Below, one piece after another: positions 23,893 to 32,162 of a stretch of DNA of 45,911 nucleotides (position 1 is the stretch's first letter; each line of letters starts with the position of its first letter). The stretch is from CAYQLK01 sp964418515 (GTDB lineage: Bacteria; Patescibacteriota; Microgenomatia; CAYQLK01). Below the pieces are notes generated by a model. That model was given only the letters and a program-made list of their open reading frames with translations, was not told the DNA's origin and ran no database searches. Location of the stretch: NCBI GenBank assembly GCA_964418515.1, contig CAYQLK010000004.1, forward strand, positions 1-45,911, written 5' to 3'. The position numbers were made by a program, and so were the translations under genes.

Positions 23893-25551
23893 ATGCGCAG
23901 ACTTGACGGACCAGTAGTATTAATTGTTCTGGATGGGTTTGGTATCGCTTCGCCAAGTGAAGGTAATGCAGTGACTTTGGCTGGTACACCTTTCTTAAAA
24001 GCTCTTTATGCTACCTATCCCCACACACAACTTTTAGCAGCCGGAGAATCTGTCGGCTTACCATCTGGCCAAGCTGGTAATTCTGAGGTTGGTCACATTA
24101 ATCTAGGTGCGGGTAGGATTGTTTATCAGGATTTACTTAGAATTAATTTAGCAATTGAAAATGGCATGTTTTTTACTAACGAAGCTTTTCATTTAGCGCT
24201 TAATCACGCAAAAAAAAACAAGAGCAATCTGCACCTAATGGGTCTAATTGGACAAGGAGAGGTACACAGTTCAGTCAACCACTTGTTTGCTCTAGTTTAT
24301 TTAGCAAAACAGTTCGGTATTACTAAAGACAAAGTCAAAATTCATATTTTTACCGACGGCCGAGATTCACCGCAAATGGGTTGCTTGCCAGTTGTTCAAC
24401 AGATGCAGATCAAATTAAGATCTGAAAATCTAGGCACAATTGCCTCAGTTAGTGGTAGGTACTATGCAATGGATAGAGATAATCGCTGGGAAAGAACAGA
24501 AAAAGCCTACGATGCAATTGCTTCTGGGGTTGGCCCAAAATCCGTTGATCCTGTAGCTGTACTCGAATTATCATATCAAAACAAAATTACGGACGAGTTT
24601 ATCATCCCTACAGTCATAACTGACGCTGGTGGCACACCAATCGGTCAGGTTAAGGATAATGATGCAATAATCTCGTTTAATTTTCGTCCCGACAGGGTAA
24701 GACAAATTACTAAAAGTTTTGTATTAAAAGACCTTGCCAAAGTACCTTTTGTAAAACAGATAAACGATGAATCTTTAGATGAGCACAAGGCTGGTACAGC
24801 TGAAGTCATGGAAAAAACCGTAAGTGGGTTTGATCGAAAATACTTTGCCAAAAATATCTGTTTTGTAACAATGACAGATTATGAAAAAAAACTAACAGTA
24901 TCAGGTATTGCATTTGAAGAAAACAATATCAAAAACCCAATTGCAAGGGTCATCTCTGAAAGAGAGTTAAGACAGGTTCATATCGCAGAAACTGAAAAAT
25001 ACGCTCACGTCACTTATTTTTTTAATGGTGGAAGAGAACAGGCTTTTACTGGTGAAGATCGAGTTATGGTCCCTTCGGTTAAGGTACCAACTTACGATAT
25101 GGCGCCAGCAATGTCTGCCGTTACGATTACAAAAACTTTTATTCGCACCCTTTCTCAGGCTCGATATCATTTTGCGGTAATTAATTTTGCCAATCCAGAC
25201 ATGCTTGGGCACACTGGTAATATCGAAAAAACCGTTGAAAGCATTATGCTTGTGGATGAGTGCGTTAAAACAATTGTTCAAACAGTATCCAGTCTTAATG
25301 GTGCAGTAATTATCACCAGCGATCATGGTAATGCCGAAATAATGATTGATTTGCAAACCAAGCAGGTTGACACCGAACATAATACTTCACCAGTCCCAGC
25401 AGTCTTTGTTGTTCCAGAATTTCAGGGAGTAGTTAGGGAACTGCCAAGTGGCAAATTAGCAGATATTGCCCCAACTGCTCTGCAGATTATGGGCATACCT
25501 GTACCAAGTGATATGACTGGTCAATCACTTCTAACTCATTTACGTTCGTAA
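23893..25551 (+). CDS. gpmI: 2,3-bisphosphoglycerate-independent phosphoglycerate mutase
   Basis: 552 residues, slightly longer than the usual 510. The alkaline phosphatase-type metal sites are visible: VLDGFG (Asp14), GNSEVGH with nucleophile Ser64, GHTGN, and TSDHGNAE near the C-terminus. HSSVNHLFAL, TDGRDSP, GRYYAMDRDNRW and NFRPDR are further family motifs. It interconverts 3- and 2-phosphoglycerate using two Mn/Zn ions and needs no bisphosphoglycerate cofactor. It is the last gene of the ppsA-eno-gpmI operon. The rsmI gene converges from the other strand, leaving two bases between the stops. Confidence 0.96.
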   Translation: MRRLDGPVVLIVLDGFGIASPSEGNAVTLAGTPFLKALYATYPHTQLLAAGESVGLPSGQAGNSEVGHINLGAGRIVYQDLLRINLAIENGMFFTNEAFHLALNHAKKNKSNLHLMGLIGQGEVHSSVNHLFALVYLAKQFGITKDKVKIHIFTDGRDSPQMGCLPVVQQMQIKLRSENLGTIASVSGRYYAMDRDNRWERTEKAYDAIASGVGPKSVDPVAVLELSYQNKITDEFIIPTVITDAGGTPIGQVKDNDAIISFNFRPDRVRQITKSFVLKDLAKVPFVKQINDESLDEHKAGTAEVMEKTVSGFDRKYFAKNICFVTMTDYEKKLTVSGIAFEENNIKNPIARVISERELRQVHIAETEKYAHVTYFFNGGREQAFTGEDRVMVPSVKVPTYDMAPAMSAVTITKTFIRTLSQARYHFAVINFANPDMLGHTGNIEKTVESIMLVDECVKTIVQTVSSLNGAVIITSDHGNAEIMIDLQTKQVDTEHNTSPVPAVFVVPEFQGVVRELPSGKLADIAPTALQIMGIPVPSDMTGQSLLTHLRS

Positions 25552-25553
25552 AT

Positions 25554-26246
25554 TTAAACAAGGACTGTAAATTCGCCTTTACTTTTGCCTTTTTTAAGTT
25601 GCAGTTTCTCAATTACTTCCTCAAAACTGCCACTAATGAACTCTTCGTGCTCTTTGGTTAATTCTCGAGCTACAACAACTTCACGATTGGGAAAGTAATT
25701 CATTAGCTCAGTCAAAAATTTAACAATTCTAGTCGGAGCCTCATAAAAAATTATTGTAGTATCAGTCTCATTCTTAAATAATTTAGCCGCTTCCAAAACT
25801 TTAGTTCTTTTAGAATGCTTTCTAGACAAAAACCCCAAAAACAAAAATTTGTCAGGGGTCATTCCTGAACCAACTAAGGCCGTTAAAACCGCCGAAGCTC
25901 CAGGTAGAACTTCAATCTTTAATCCTTTATCAATTACTGCTCGCAGCAGTTTATAACCTGGATCTGAGACCAAAGGAGTGCCTGCATCAGAGACTAAGCC
26001 AAAAACTTCGCCATTTTCCATTCTGGCGACAATTTGGTCAAAAATTTTATTTTCATTAAAATCCGCAAAAGTCAGCATTGAGGCTTTAATCTCGTAATGG
26101 TTTAATAGTTTGGCGGTACGTCTGGTATCTTCGCATAGCAAGGTATCGACAGTTTTTATGGCCATTATCCCTCTGGTTGTCATGTCGGCTAGGTTGCCAA
26201 TTGGGGTTGAAATAACATATAAAGATGTAGCTTGACTCTCACTCAT
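25554..26246 (-). CDS. rsmI: 16S rRNA 2'-O-ribose C1402 methyltransferase
   Basis: 230 residues, shorter than the E. coli enzyme (about 286) because the C-terminal region is lacking. The tetrapyrrole methylase-type fold shows STPIGNL (13-19), LLCEDTRRTAKLL, SDAGTPLVSDPG, EVLPGASAV and IIFYEAPTRI. RsmI uses S-adenosylmethionine to methylate the ribose of C1402 in the ribosomal decoding centre. It is divergent from korA, and a 47-base gap separates the two starts. Confidence 0.93.
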   Translation of the reverse strand: MSESQATSLYVISTPIGNLADMTTRGIMAIKTVDTLLCEDTRRTAKLLNHYEIKASMLTFADFNENKIFDQIVARMENGEVFGLVSDAGTPLVSDPGYKLLRAVIDKGLKIEVLPGASAVLTALVGSGMTPDKFLFLGFLSRKHSKRTKVLEAAKLFKNETDTTIIFYEAPTRIVKFLTELMNYFPNREVVVARELTKEHEEFISGSFEEVIEKLQLKKGKSKGEFTVLV

Positions 26247-26293
26247 ACAAATGATGTTATCATAGTTGCCTTATAGCCTTAATTTTTAAAATT

Positions 26294-28021
26294 ATGTTGG
26301 AATCAATTAGCTTTAAAGTTGCAGGCGAAGCCGGTGCTGGAGTTATGACTACCGGACAATCATTAGCGACCCTTGTAAGTAGCTTGGGTTTTAATGTGTT
26401 TGGTTACTCAGAGTACCCGTCATTAATTCGCGGGGGACATAACACCTATCAAGTTACGTTTTCCAAATTACCAATTAGATCGCCAAAGCACACGACCGAA
26501 GTTTTAGTTGCTCTCAATCCAAATGGCATCAAACTCCACCTTAATGAACTAACATCCAAATCTACAGTTATTTATGATTCGCACGCCTTTAATACTGACG
26601 AACAGAACTTGCCAGCCAAAGTGAGAAAGATAGATCTTCCAGCACACAAAATAGCGCTAAATAATAACGCTGATCCATTGATGGCTAACAATGCCTCACT
26701 TGGTGCTGCTGTTGCCGTGCTTGGTATTCCATTTGTTGAGCTAGAAAATGTTCTTACCAGATCATTTGCCGCCAAAGGCACTCAAGTCATTGTTCAAAAC
26801 GTCAAAGTTGCAAAGGACGGATTTGACTATGTAAACACTAAATATCCTGATATTTTGCCGCTAATTAAAACACCACGCAAAGATCAATTATTAATTAGTG
26901 GAAACGAGGCAATTGCGCTTGGAGCGCTTGCAGCTGGCTGTAAGTTTTTTGCTGGCTATCCAATGACACCAACCTCTGCGCTTATGCATTTTTTGGCTAA
27001 AAACGGCCCAAAACACGACATGGTAGTCAAACATACCGAAGATGAAATATCGGCCGTCAATATGGCTATCGGTGCCTCATTTACAGGTGTTAGAGCTATG
27101 ACTGCAACCAGCGGTGGAGGTTTTGCTTTAATGTCTGAAGGAGTTTCGCTCGCAGGCATTACCGAAACACCAATCGTAATAGTCGAAGGTCAAAGGCCGG
27201 GCCCAGCCACAGGTATGCCGACCTGGACCGCTCAAGAGGACTTAGATTTTGTGCTTTCAGCGGGTCATGGAGAATTTCCTCGTATAGTTTTGTCTCCAGG
27301 CGATATTTCTGAATGTTTTTGGTCCACAGTTGAAGCCTTTAATCTTGCGGATATTTACCAAACTCCCGTAATTATTCTTACCGACAAAATGGTTCTTGAA
27401 TCACATGCCACTGTTGATTTATTTGATTTATCCAAAATCACAATAGACAGAGGCCGTTTAATAACTCAACGCGACAAACCCAAAAATTACAGCAGATACC
27501 AAATCACAACCAACGGAATTTCGCCACGCGCAATTCCAGGCATGAGAGGATTTGTTTTTGCTGCTAATTCTGACGAACACGAAGAGTCAGGTCAATCGAC
27601 CGAAAGCGACAAGACAAGAATTCAAATGACACAAAAAAGATTCAGAAAACTTGCTCTTTTGTCTACCAAAACGCCTCCGTTTAGGCCAATTAACCCACAG
27701 AAAGGTAAACTAAAAATTATTTCATTCGGTTCAAACAAAGGCGTGATTTTAGACGCACTAGATATGGTCGCAAATAAAAATGATTATTCCTTTCTTTCAA
27801 TTGACAGACTTAATCCAATCAACACAAAATCATTAGTCAACTATCTAAAAAACGGCTCTAATGTGATTGTGGTTGAAAACAACTTTACTGGTCAACTAGA
27901 AGGTTATCTCAAAAAAGTAACTGGGGTGACAATTTCCCACCGTGTCAGACGTTACGACGGAAGGCCATTTATGGCGTATGATCTAGCTAAAATATTTGAA
28001 AAAACAATTCAAAAAATATGA
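26294..28021 (+). CDS. korA: 2-oxoacid:ferredoxin oxidoreductase, fused gamma-alpha subunit
   Basis: 575 residues. The N-terminal gamma domain (about 1-185) begins VAGEAGAGVMTTG and includes YSEYPSLIRGGHNTYQV. The alpha domain begins near 198 and has GYPMTPTSALMH, KHTEDEISAVNMAIGAS, and TSGGGFALMSEG. This fused layout is common in KorA/VorA-like proteins. With KorB it would oxidise a 2-oxoacid with CoA to acyl-CoA, CO2 and reduced ferredoxin, or run in reverse. The substrate (pyruvate, 2-oxoglutarate or branched-chain) is not certain from sequence, so the symbol is provisional. The korB ATG overlaps its last four bases (ATGA). Confidence 0.88.
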   Translation: MLESISFKVAGEAGAGVMTTGQSLATLVSSLGFNVFGYSEYPSLIRGGHNTYQVTFSKLPIRSPKHTTEVLVALNPNGIKLHLNELTSKSTVIYDSHAFNTDEQNLPAKVRKIDLPAHKIALNNNADPLMANNASLGAAVAVLGIPFVELENVLTRSFAAKGTQVIVQNVKVAKDGFDYVNTKYPDILPLIKTPRKDQLLISGNEAIALGALAAGCKFFAGYPMTPTSALMHFLAKNGPKHDMVVKHTEDEISAVNMAIGASFTGVRAMTATSGGGFALMSEGVSLAGITETPIVIVEGQRPGPATGMPTWTAQEDLDFVLSAGHGEFPRIVLSPGDISECFWSTVEAFNLADIYQTPVIILTDKMVLESHATVDLFDLSKITIDRGRLITQRDKPKNYSRYQITTNGISPRAIPGMRGFVFAANSDEHEESGQSTESDKTRIQMTQKRFRKLALLSTKTPPFRPINPQKGKLKIISFGSNKGVILDALDMVANKNDYSFLSIDRLNPINTKSLVNYLKNGSNVIVVENNFTGQLEGYLKKVTGVTISHRVRRYDGRPFMAYDLAKIFEKTIQKI

Positions 28022-28887
28022 GCATTACACAAGATTTTGATTCGGGCTGTTTCCCCAACTGGTGCGCAGGCTGCGGAGACTTTGGAATTTGGGCAGCAAT
28101 CAAATCAGCACTTGTCAAACTAAATATAGCTCCTCATGAAGTTACACTTGTCTACGGAGTAGGCTGTCATGGGCACATGGTCAATTTTATGCACGCTTAT
28201 GGTTTTGAAGGTCTTCATGGAAGACCTGTTCCTGTTGCCGTCGGGGCAAAAATTGCTAACCACACTCAACACGTCATTGTCGTAGCTGGTGATGGCGATA
28301 CTTACGGAGAAGGACTCAATCATTTGCTTGCTGCTATGCGAGGCAATCATGATATTACAGTCATTATTCACAATAACGGAGTTTATGGACTTACAACTGG
28401 GCAAAGCTCTCCAACTGCAACCAAGGGGTATCAGTCAAAATCCACACCTGAAGGTGTAATCGAAACCGCACTCAATCCACTTGCTCTTGCCGTTATCTCT
28501 GGAGCAACATTTGTCTCCCGCGGATTTGCTGGAGATATTACTCAACTAACTGATTTAATTGTCGAGGGCATAAATCACAAAGGTTTTTCATTAGTTGATG
28601 CATTACAGCCTTGCGTTACCTTTAACAAAATAAACACTTATCAATGGTACAGAGAGAAAATAGTTAAACTCCAAGATCTTGGTCACGATTTTGAGAATGT
28701 CCAAGAGGCTATAAAAATTGCAATGCAGGATGATCCAATTGCCACAGGAATAATATATAAAACACTTAAATCCACTTACGAGTCAGAATTAAGACAACTT
28801 GACAAAGGCACTTTGGTCACGAAACCTGTGTCGACGCCTCACAATTTACTGGATAATCTTTCCACCGGCAATACTAACGCCACATAA
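28018..28887 (+). CDS. korB: 2-oxoacid:ferredoxin oxidoreductase, beta subunit
   Basis: 289 residues. PNWCAGCGDFG with Cys16 and Cys19, and GVGCHGHM, supply Cys of the iron-sulfur site. GDGDTYGEGLNHLLAAMRG running to HNNGVYGLTTGQ is the thiamine diphosphate and magnesium binding motif. The product pairs with the korA-encoded subunit, with ATGA-type translational coupling. No separate delta (ferredoxin-like) subunit is encoded next to it, so electrons must go to a ferredoxin from elsewhere. The next gene is convergent. Confidence 0.92.
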   Translation: MSITQDFDSGCFPNWCAGCGDFGIWAAIKSALVKLNIAPHEVTLVYGVGCHGHMVNFMHAYGFEGLHGRPVPVAVGAKIANHTQHVIVVAGDGDTYGEGLNHLLAAMRGNHDITVIIHNNGVYGLTTGQSSPTATKGYQSKSTPEGVIETALNPLALAVISGATFVSRGFAGDITQLTDLIVEGINHKGFSLVDALQPCVTFNKINTYQWYREKIVKLQDLGHDFENVQEAIKIAMQDDPIATGIIYKTLKSTYESELRQLDKGTLVTKPVSTPHNLLDNLSTGNTNAT

Positions 28888-28888
28888 A

Positions 28889-28925
28889 AACCCCTCAGAT
28901 TACAATCAAATAACCAAAAGGGGTT
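28889..28925 (-). terminator. terminator between korB and the Pro/Ala-rich gene
   Basis: AACCCCT (28889-28895) pairs with AGGGGTT (28919-28925) around a 23-base loop. On the minus strand a run of five T follows, so it serves the minus-strand gene best. It may also help end the korB transcript. Confidence 0.55.
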
Positions 28926-28955
28926 CTTACTTACTTTATAATTCTTTATTTCAAT

Positions 28956-29456
28956 CTATCCTTCGTTCGGTGTATCAGCTACAGGTGCCGGTGCTGGAAC
29001 TTCTGCGGCTGGTGCTGGCACTCCCATATCAGGAGCTGGAGCATCATACTTTTTTTCGATCTCATCCATCCCTGCATGAAAATCAGCCTTAGCAGCATCA
29101 AGATCTGCATTATATTGTGCGTCTCCAACTGGAGCTTCAGCAGCTGGAATTGCAGGGTCAAATCCAACTGGCGCATCGTTTGCTGGTACAGCTGATGGTG
29201 TATCAGCTACAGGTGCCGGTGCTGGAACTTCTGCGGCTGGTGCTGGCACTCCCATATCAGGAGCTGGAGCATCACTCACCGGTGCAACTGGTGTATCCAT
29301 AACTGGAGCTTCAACTGGTTCAGCTACAGGCGCTGGTGAAACAGGTACACCCATATCATCAGGTGCAACAACAGGAGCGTCCGAGCTAGCATCATTTGTA
29401 GAAGGGGTAGAACCCAATCCCGGGTCCAAGGGGTTGTTATTGTTGTTTGTATCCAT
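28956..29456 (-). CDS. Pro/Ala/Val/Asp-rich low-complexity protein with internal repeat
   Basis: 166 residues of low complexity: an Asn run at the start (MDTNNNNNP), then Pro-Ala-Val-Asp-rich sequence with no signal peptide or membrane segment. A 26-residue block (DAPAPDMGVPAPAAEV continuing to ADTP) occurs twice and is encoded by a perfect 78-base DNA repeat. Between the copies lies one charged helical stretch (NADLDAAKADFHAGMDEIEKKY). It is acidic and probably unstructured. The function is unknown, but such proteins can act as spacers or cell-envelope linkers. The reading frame is supported by the minus-strand terminator and by protein-like codon structure, and frames on the other strand over the repeat are shadows. 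Confidence 0.7.
   Translation of the reverse strand: MDTNNNNNPLDPGLGSTPSTNDASSDAPVVAPDDMGVPVSPAPVAEPVEAPVMDTPVAPVSDAPAPDMGVPAPAAEVPAPAPVADTPSAVPANDAPVGFDPAIPAAEAPVGDAQYNADLDAAKADFHAGMDEIEKKYDAPAPDMGVPAPAAEVPAPAPVADTPNEG
28969..29046. repeat. direct repeat, copy 1 (78 bp)
   Basis: Identical to 29197-29274, with an offset of 228 bases (a multiple of three), inside the Pro/Ala-rich gene. It starts GGTGTATCAGCTACAGG. Confidence 0.9.
29197..29274. repeat. direct repeat, copy 2 (78 bp)
   Basis: Identical to 28969-29046. Perfect identity implies a recent duplication or ongoing recombination. Confidence 0.9.
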
Positions 29457-29533
29457 ACCTTAACTCTAACACAGGCAAATATCTCAAAACAATTTTTACA
29501 ATTTATACAACTACGGTAACAAAAACTATTATC

Positions 29534-30148
29534 TTAAAATTTCCTAATAACACCCACAACTTTACCCTGAACAGTTACTTTTTTAGCATAAATAGGTTTC
29601 ATGGTGCTATTAGCTGGCTGTAATCTGATGCGATCTTTTTCCTTAAAAAAACGTTTTAAAGTTGCAACTCCGTTTTCAAGTAAAGCAACAATAATATCGC
29701 CGTTGTTTGCCACATTTTGCTCCTCAATTACAACAAAATCTCCATCAAGAATTCCATCTTCAATCATCGAATCACCTTTTACTTGCAAAACATAACTTCT
29801 TTTTTTTGCCGAAACCAATGCAGGGGAGACAGAAAAAGTAGCATTTGGGTCAGTGTAAGGCTCAATCGGCGCGCCAGCAGCAATAAATCCCAACAAAGGG
29901 AGCTCAATGCCCTGTAAAGAATCACCAATTTTTTTATCCAAAACTTCGATTCCTCTAACAGAACCTTCAAAGCGTCTAATTATTCCTTTGCGGCTTAGCG
30001 CTTGCAGATGTTCATGCACAGTTGCAAGTGATCTAAGTGACAAAGCATCAGCAATTTCTTGCAATGTTGGAGAATGTCCGTTTACAGAAACATACTGGTT
30101 AATAAAATCTAAAATTTGTTTTTGTCTTTTGTATAAAGTAACTGGCAT
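29534..30148 (-). CDS. lexA: LexA repressor
   Basis: 204 residues. The winged helix-turn-helix domain (about 1-70) includes SPTLQEIADALSLRS. The self-cleavage site is Ala91-Gly92 in FIAAGAPIEP. Ser127 (GDSM) and Lys165 (VATLKRF) form the catalytic dyad. LexA represses DNA-damage genes and cleaves itself when activated RecA forms on single-stranded DNA. A promoter (30215-30242) and an inverted repeat (30179-30196) lie upstream, as expected for autoregulation. The leader is about 60 bases, unlike the near-leaderless genes around it. uvrB, uvrA and uvrC lie within 13 kb. Confidence 0.96.
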   Translation of the reverse strand: MPVTLYKRQKQILDFINQYVSVNGHSPTLQEIADALSLRSLATVHEHLQALSRKGIIRRFEGSVRGIEVLDKKIGDSLQGIELPLLGFIAAGAPIEPYTDPNATFSVSPALVSAKKRSYVLQVKGDSMIEDGILDGDFVVIEEQNVANNGDIIVALLENGVATLKRFFKEKDRIRLQPANSTMKPIYAKKVTVQGKVVGVIRKF

Positions 30149-30178
30149 ATTTTTTGTTTTTTATTTTGTAATTTTGAC

Positions 30179-30196
30179 CTTGTACTGCTTTACAAG
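30179..30196. promoter_or_regulatory. candidate LexA operator
   Basis: CTTGTA-N6-TACAAG, a perfect 6+6 inverted repeat with spacer CTGCTT. It lies about 12-29 bases downstream of the predicted lexA start site, where a bound repressor would block transcription. The identity of the bound protein is inferred from position only. Confidence 0.6.
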
Positions 30197-30214
30197 TTCA
30201 TTCAGTCTAAAATA

Positions 30215-30242
30215 ATTATAACAAAGAAAACCCGAAAATCAA
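30215..30242 (-). promoter_or_regulatory. lexA promoter
   Basis: On the minus strand TTGATT (30242-30237), a 16-base spacer and TATAAT (30220-30215). Predicted start near 30208. Confidence 0.65.
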
Positions 30243-30293
30243 GTCAAATGTTTATTACTCAAATCTAGCCTATAAAAAAGACCATGAGATGTT

Positions 30294-30503
30294 TCACTCA
30301 TGGTCGGTCGTGTCGCTGTTTCCAGCTTGTTCATTCGCGCTGGTTGGTACAATGTTATCGAGGTTTGAATCTTCAGGGAATTCCTTTTCGATCTGTTCCG
30401 CGATTTCGCCAATTATTTCAAGCTCGCGCTTGTCAATAAGTGGTGCAGGCACATTGTCTTCGCCAGTAATACGAACGGGGGTGTGTCTACGCTGACTTTG
30501 CAT
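30294..30503 (-). CDS. uncharacterised 69-residue acidic protein
   Basis: Not recognised. The first 17 residues are basic (QSQRRHTPVR). The middle (KRELEIIGEIAEQIEKEF) is a likely amphipathic helix and the end is acidic and Asn/Ser-rich. A strong Shine-Dalgarno, GAGGAGG on the minus strand, lies seven bases before the ATG, inside the end of the preceding 341-residue gene, and the two overlap by 17 bases. That arrangement suggests translational coupling and perhaps a partner function. It is GC-richer than its neighbour. Confidence 0.6.
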   Translation of the reverse strand: MQSQRRHTPVRITGEDNVPAPLIDKRELEIIGEIAEQIEKEFPEDSNLDNIVPTSANEQAGNSDTTDHE

Positions 30504-31512
30504 TGACAGCCTCCTCGTTTGATGTTGATAGTTGAAGTCCCATGCGGGACAATCGTGACCTATCTAGACCCATAATTATATCATTAGTAAGTTCGGAGTT
30601 CAACCTAGCAAACGATCTAATGGAATTTCCAACAGGTCTGCCATCTTGTAAATTAATAGGTGGCAAAAACTCTTCACTGGTCGGAATTTTTATCATAAGC
30701 TTATGTACTGTAGCACTTGGATGTTGTCTGAAAACTTCTTCGACTCCCGATACACCACGCAAGCTTGGCAAATTCCATTCGTACTTTTGTTGTTCAACAA
30801 TATCGACCGTATTTCTTACCAAAGGGTTTCCACTAGCATCAACTCTTGTTTTTTTTGTGGTTGGTTCTTCAAAATATCTAGTTCCTTTGGCGTCGACCAA
30901 AAAAATATCCGCACCCTTTACTGCAATCAAATCTATTCCACGGTCAACATCCATCTGACAAACAGGACTATCCTCGAATGATTTTTGTGGCTGATAATCC
31001 GGCAGAATAACTTCACATCCAGAAGATAATAGTGCTTTAACAACGCCAATTTCCGCCATAACTCCTTTCAAGAACTTATTAAGCTCCATATCTCTACCAA
31101 ATCGACTTGTGGCAATTTCTTGATATTTTTCTAATTGCTTTGCTATTTTTAATTGAAATTGAGGGTCTACATTTTCGCTTCCCGCATGTAGTGCCATATG
31201 CGTCATTAAGTGTTGAATACTAGCCGATCTAGTTTTTATTGCTCTAGCCTCATCTCTTGAATATCTTTTTTCACGGTCAAACTCCTTAAAATTAAAAGGT
31301 CCAAAGAAAAAATCCAAAACAAAATTAATTCGCTCTGGTGACATATCTTTGTATTTTTCTCTTAATTGTCTGCGCAAATTTTCAATTCTCACATCAATTA
31401 GACCGCCAGGGTTTCTCTCATTTTGTGGAATTGTAAGCAATGCCTCAGGATTAGGCATTAATTTGGCTATGTTTGTCACACCTACTGGAACTCGTTGTTC
31501 TAAATCATTCAT
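30487..31512 (-). CDS. uncharacterised protein with PD-(D/E)XK nuclease-like residues
   Basis: 341 residues, no family recognised. The N-terminal half is helical and charged. The central part shows the spacing of a PD-(D/E)XK nuclease core: Glu154 in a helix (VMAEIGVVKALL), Asp194 in GIDLIAV, then FLVDAKG with Asp207-x-Lys209. This pattern suits a nuclease or nuclease-derived domain but is short and occurs by chance in other folds. There is no signal peptide. It is divergent from the uvrB operon (89 bases between starts) and followed by a coupled 69-residue gene and then lexA, so a DNA-repair or DNA-protection role is a reasonable guess. Confidence 0.6.
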   Translation of the reverse strand: MNDLEQRVPVGVTNIAKLMPNPEALLTIPQNERNPGGLIDVRIENLRRQLREKYKDMSPERINFVLDFFFGPFNFKEFDREKRYSRDEARAIKTRSASIQHLMTHMALHAGSENVDPQFQLKIAKQLEKYQEIATSRFGRDMELNKFLKGVMAEIGVVKALLSSGCEVILPDYQPQKSFEDSPVCQMDVDRGIDLIAVKGADIFLVDAKGTRYFEEPTTKKTRVDASGNPLVRNTVDIVEQQKYEWNLPSLRGVSGVEEVFRQHPSATVHKLMIKIPTSEEFLPPINLQDGRPVGNSIRSFARLNSELTNDIIMGLDRSRLSRMGLQLSTSNEEAVNAKSA

Positions 31513-31568
31513 ACCTTAATTTATTATTACACTATTTAATGGACGATTTAGAAGCTTCGGGCTAAATA

Positions 31569-31577
31569 TGGTAAAAT
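31569..31577 (+). promoter_or_regulatory. extended -10 promoter of the uvrB operon
   Basis: TGG-TAAAAT at 31569-31577 with no clear -35. The first ATG of the operon is 25 bases downstream, at 31602. Confidence 0.4.
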
Positions 31578-31601
31578 GAGGCTCGAATTAAACAAAGAAT
31601 T

Positions 31602-32162
31602 ATGTTTCATCCAGAATCAGAACACGAGCATGATGCCGTATCAGCTGCTGAAAGAATCCTTAGGGAGGATAGACTTTTAAATGCTGAATCAGTAATTAAC
31701 GCAGCAAGTGAAATAATTGCTACAACTAATGATGATTCGCAGGTTCTAGACATCGACCTCTCAGCTGATATGTTGGAATTCCTTTCTTCGGTCTTTGTTG
31801 AACAGCATATTATCGATCAGGTTACAAACGGGTCCAATTTTGACTTAGAAAGCTTTAGTCCGCTTGCTTCACTAGAAAACGCTAGTGCCACCCTATCCGA
31901 AAAATTTGCAACACTTAACCAGCTATCAGGTAGGTTTCCAGGTAAAACACAATTGTCTCGCAGAGAAGTCAATTTAATTAGAGAGCAACTGGTTGGTTTA
32001 ATTTCAGATTTACAAAAAAATGGCGACCTTATCAGACTTAAAATTTTTACAAAATTAGCTAAAAGTCTAAATAAAGAATTCGCAAAAGCTGAAAAAAATT
32101 TGATTGCTCGAGATAGACGTCAAATTGAGGGCGAAGTCGTACTGGAAAGCCCCATGGAGTAA
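31602..32162 (+). CDS. uncharacterised 186-residue protein coupled to uvrB
   Basis: Not recognised. It is acidic, predicted mostly helical, with no Cys, signal peptide or membrane segment. It begins MFHPESEHEHDAVSAAERIL and ends in a charged helix rich in Lys/Glu/Arg (about 145-178) that could form a coiled coil. Its TAA shares one base with the uvrB ATG (TAATG), a strong sign of translational coupling. A partner or regulator of UvrB is possible by context only. An extended -10 lies upstream, with no clear Shine-Dalgarno. Confidence 0.7.
   Translation: MFHPESEHEHDAVSAAERILREDRLLNAESVINAASEIIATTNDDSQVLDIDLSADMLEFLSSVFVEQHIIDQVTNGSNFDLESFSPLASLENASATLSEKFATLNQLSGRFPGKTQLSRREVNLIREQLVGLISDLQKNGDLIRLKIFTKLAKSLNKEFAKAEKNLIARDRRQIEGEVVLESPME

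Noticed and set aside
28969..29274. CRISPR-like repeats
   Set aside because: There are only two 78-base copies, in frame inside one low-complexity coding sequence, with no regular spacers and no cas genes.
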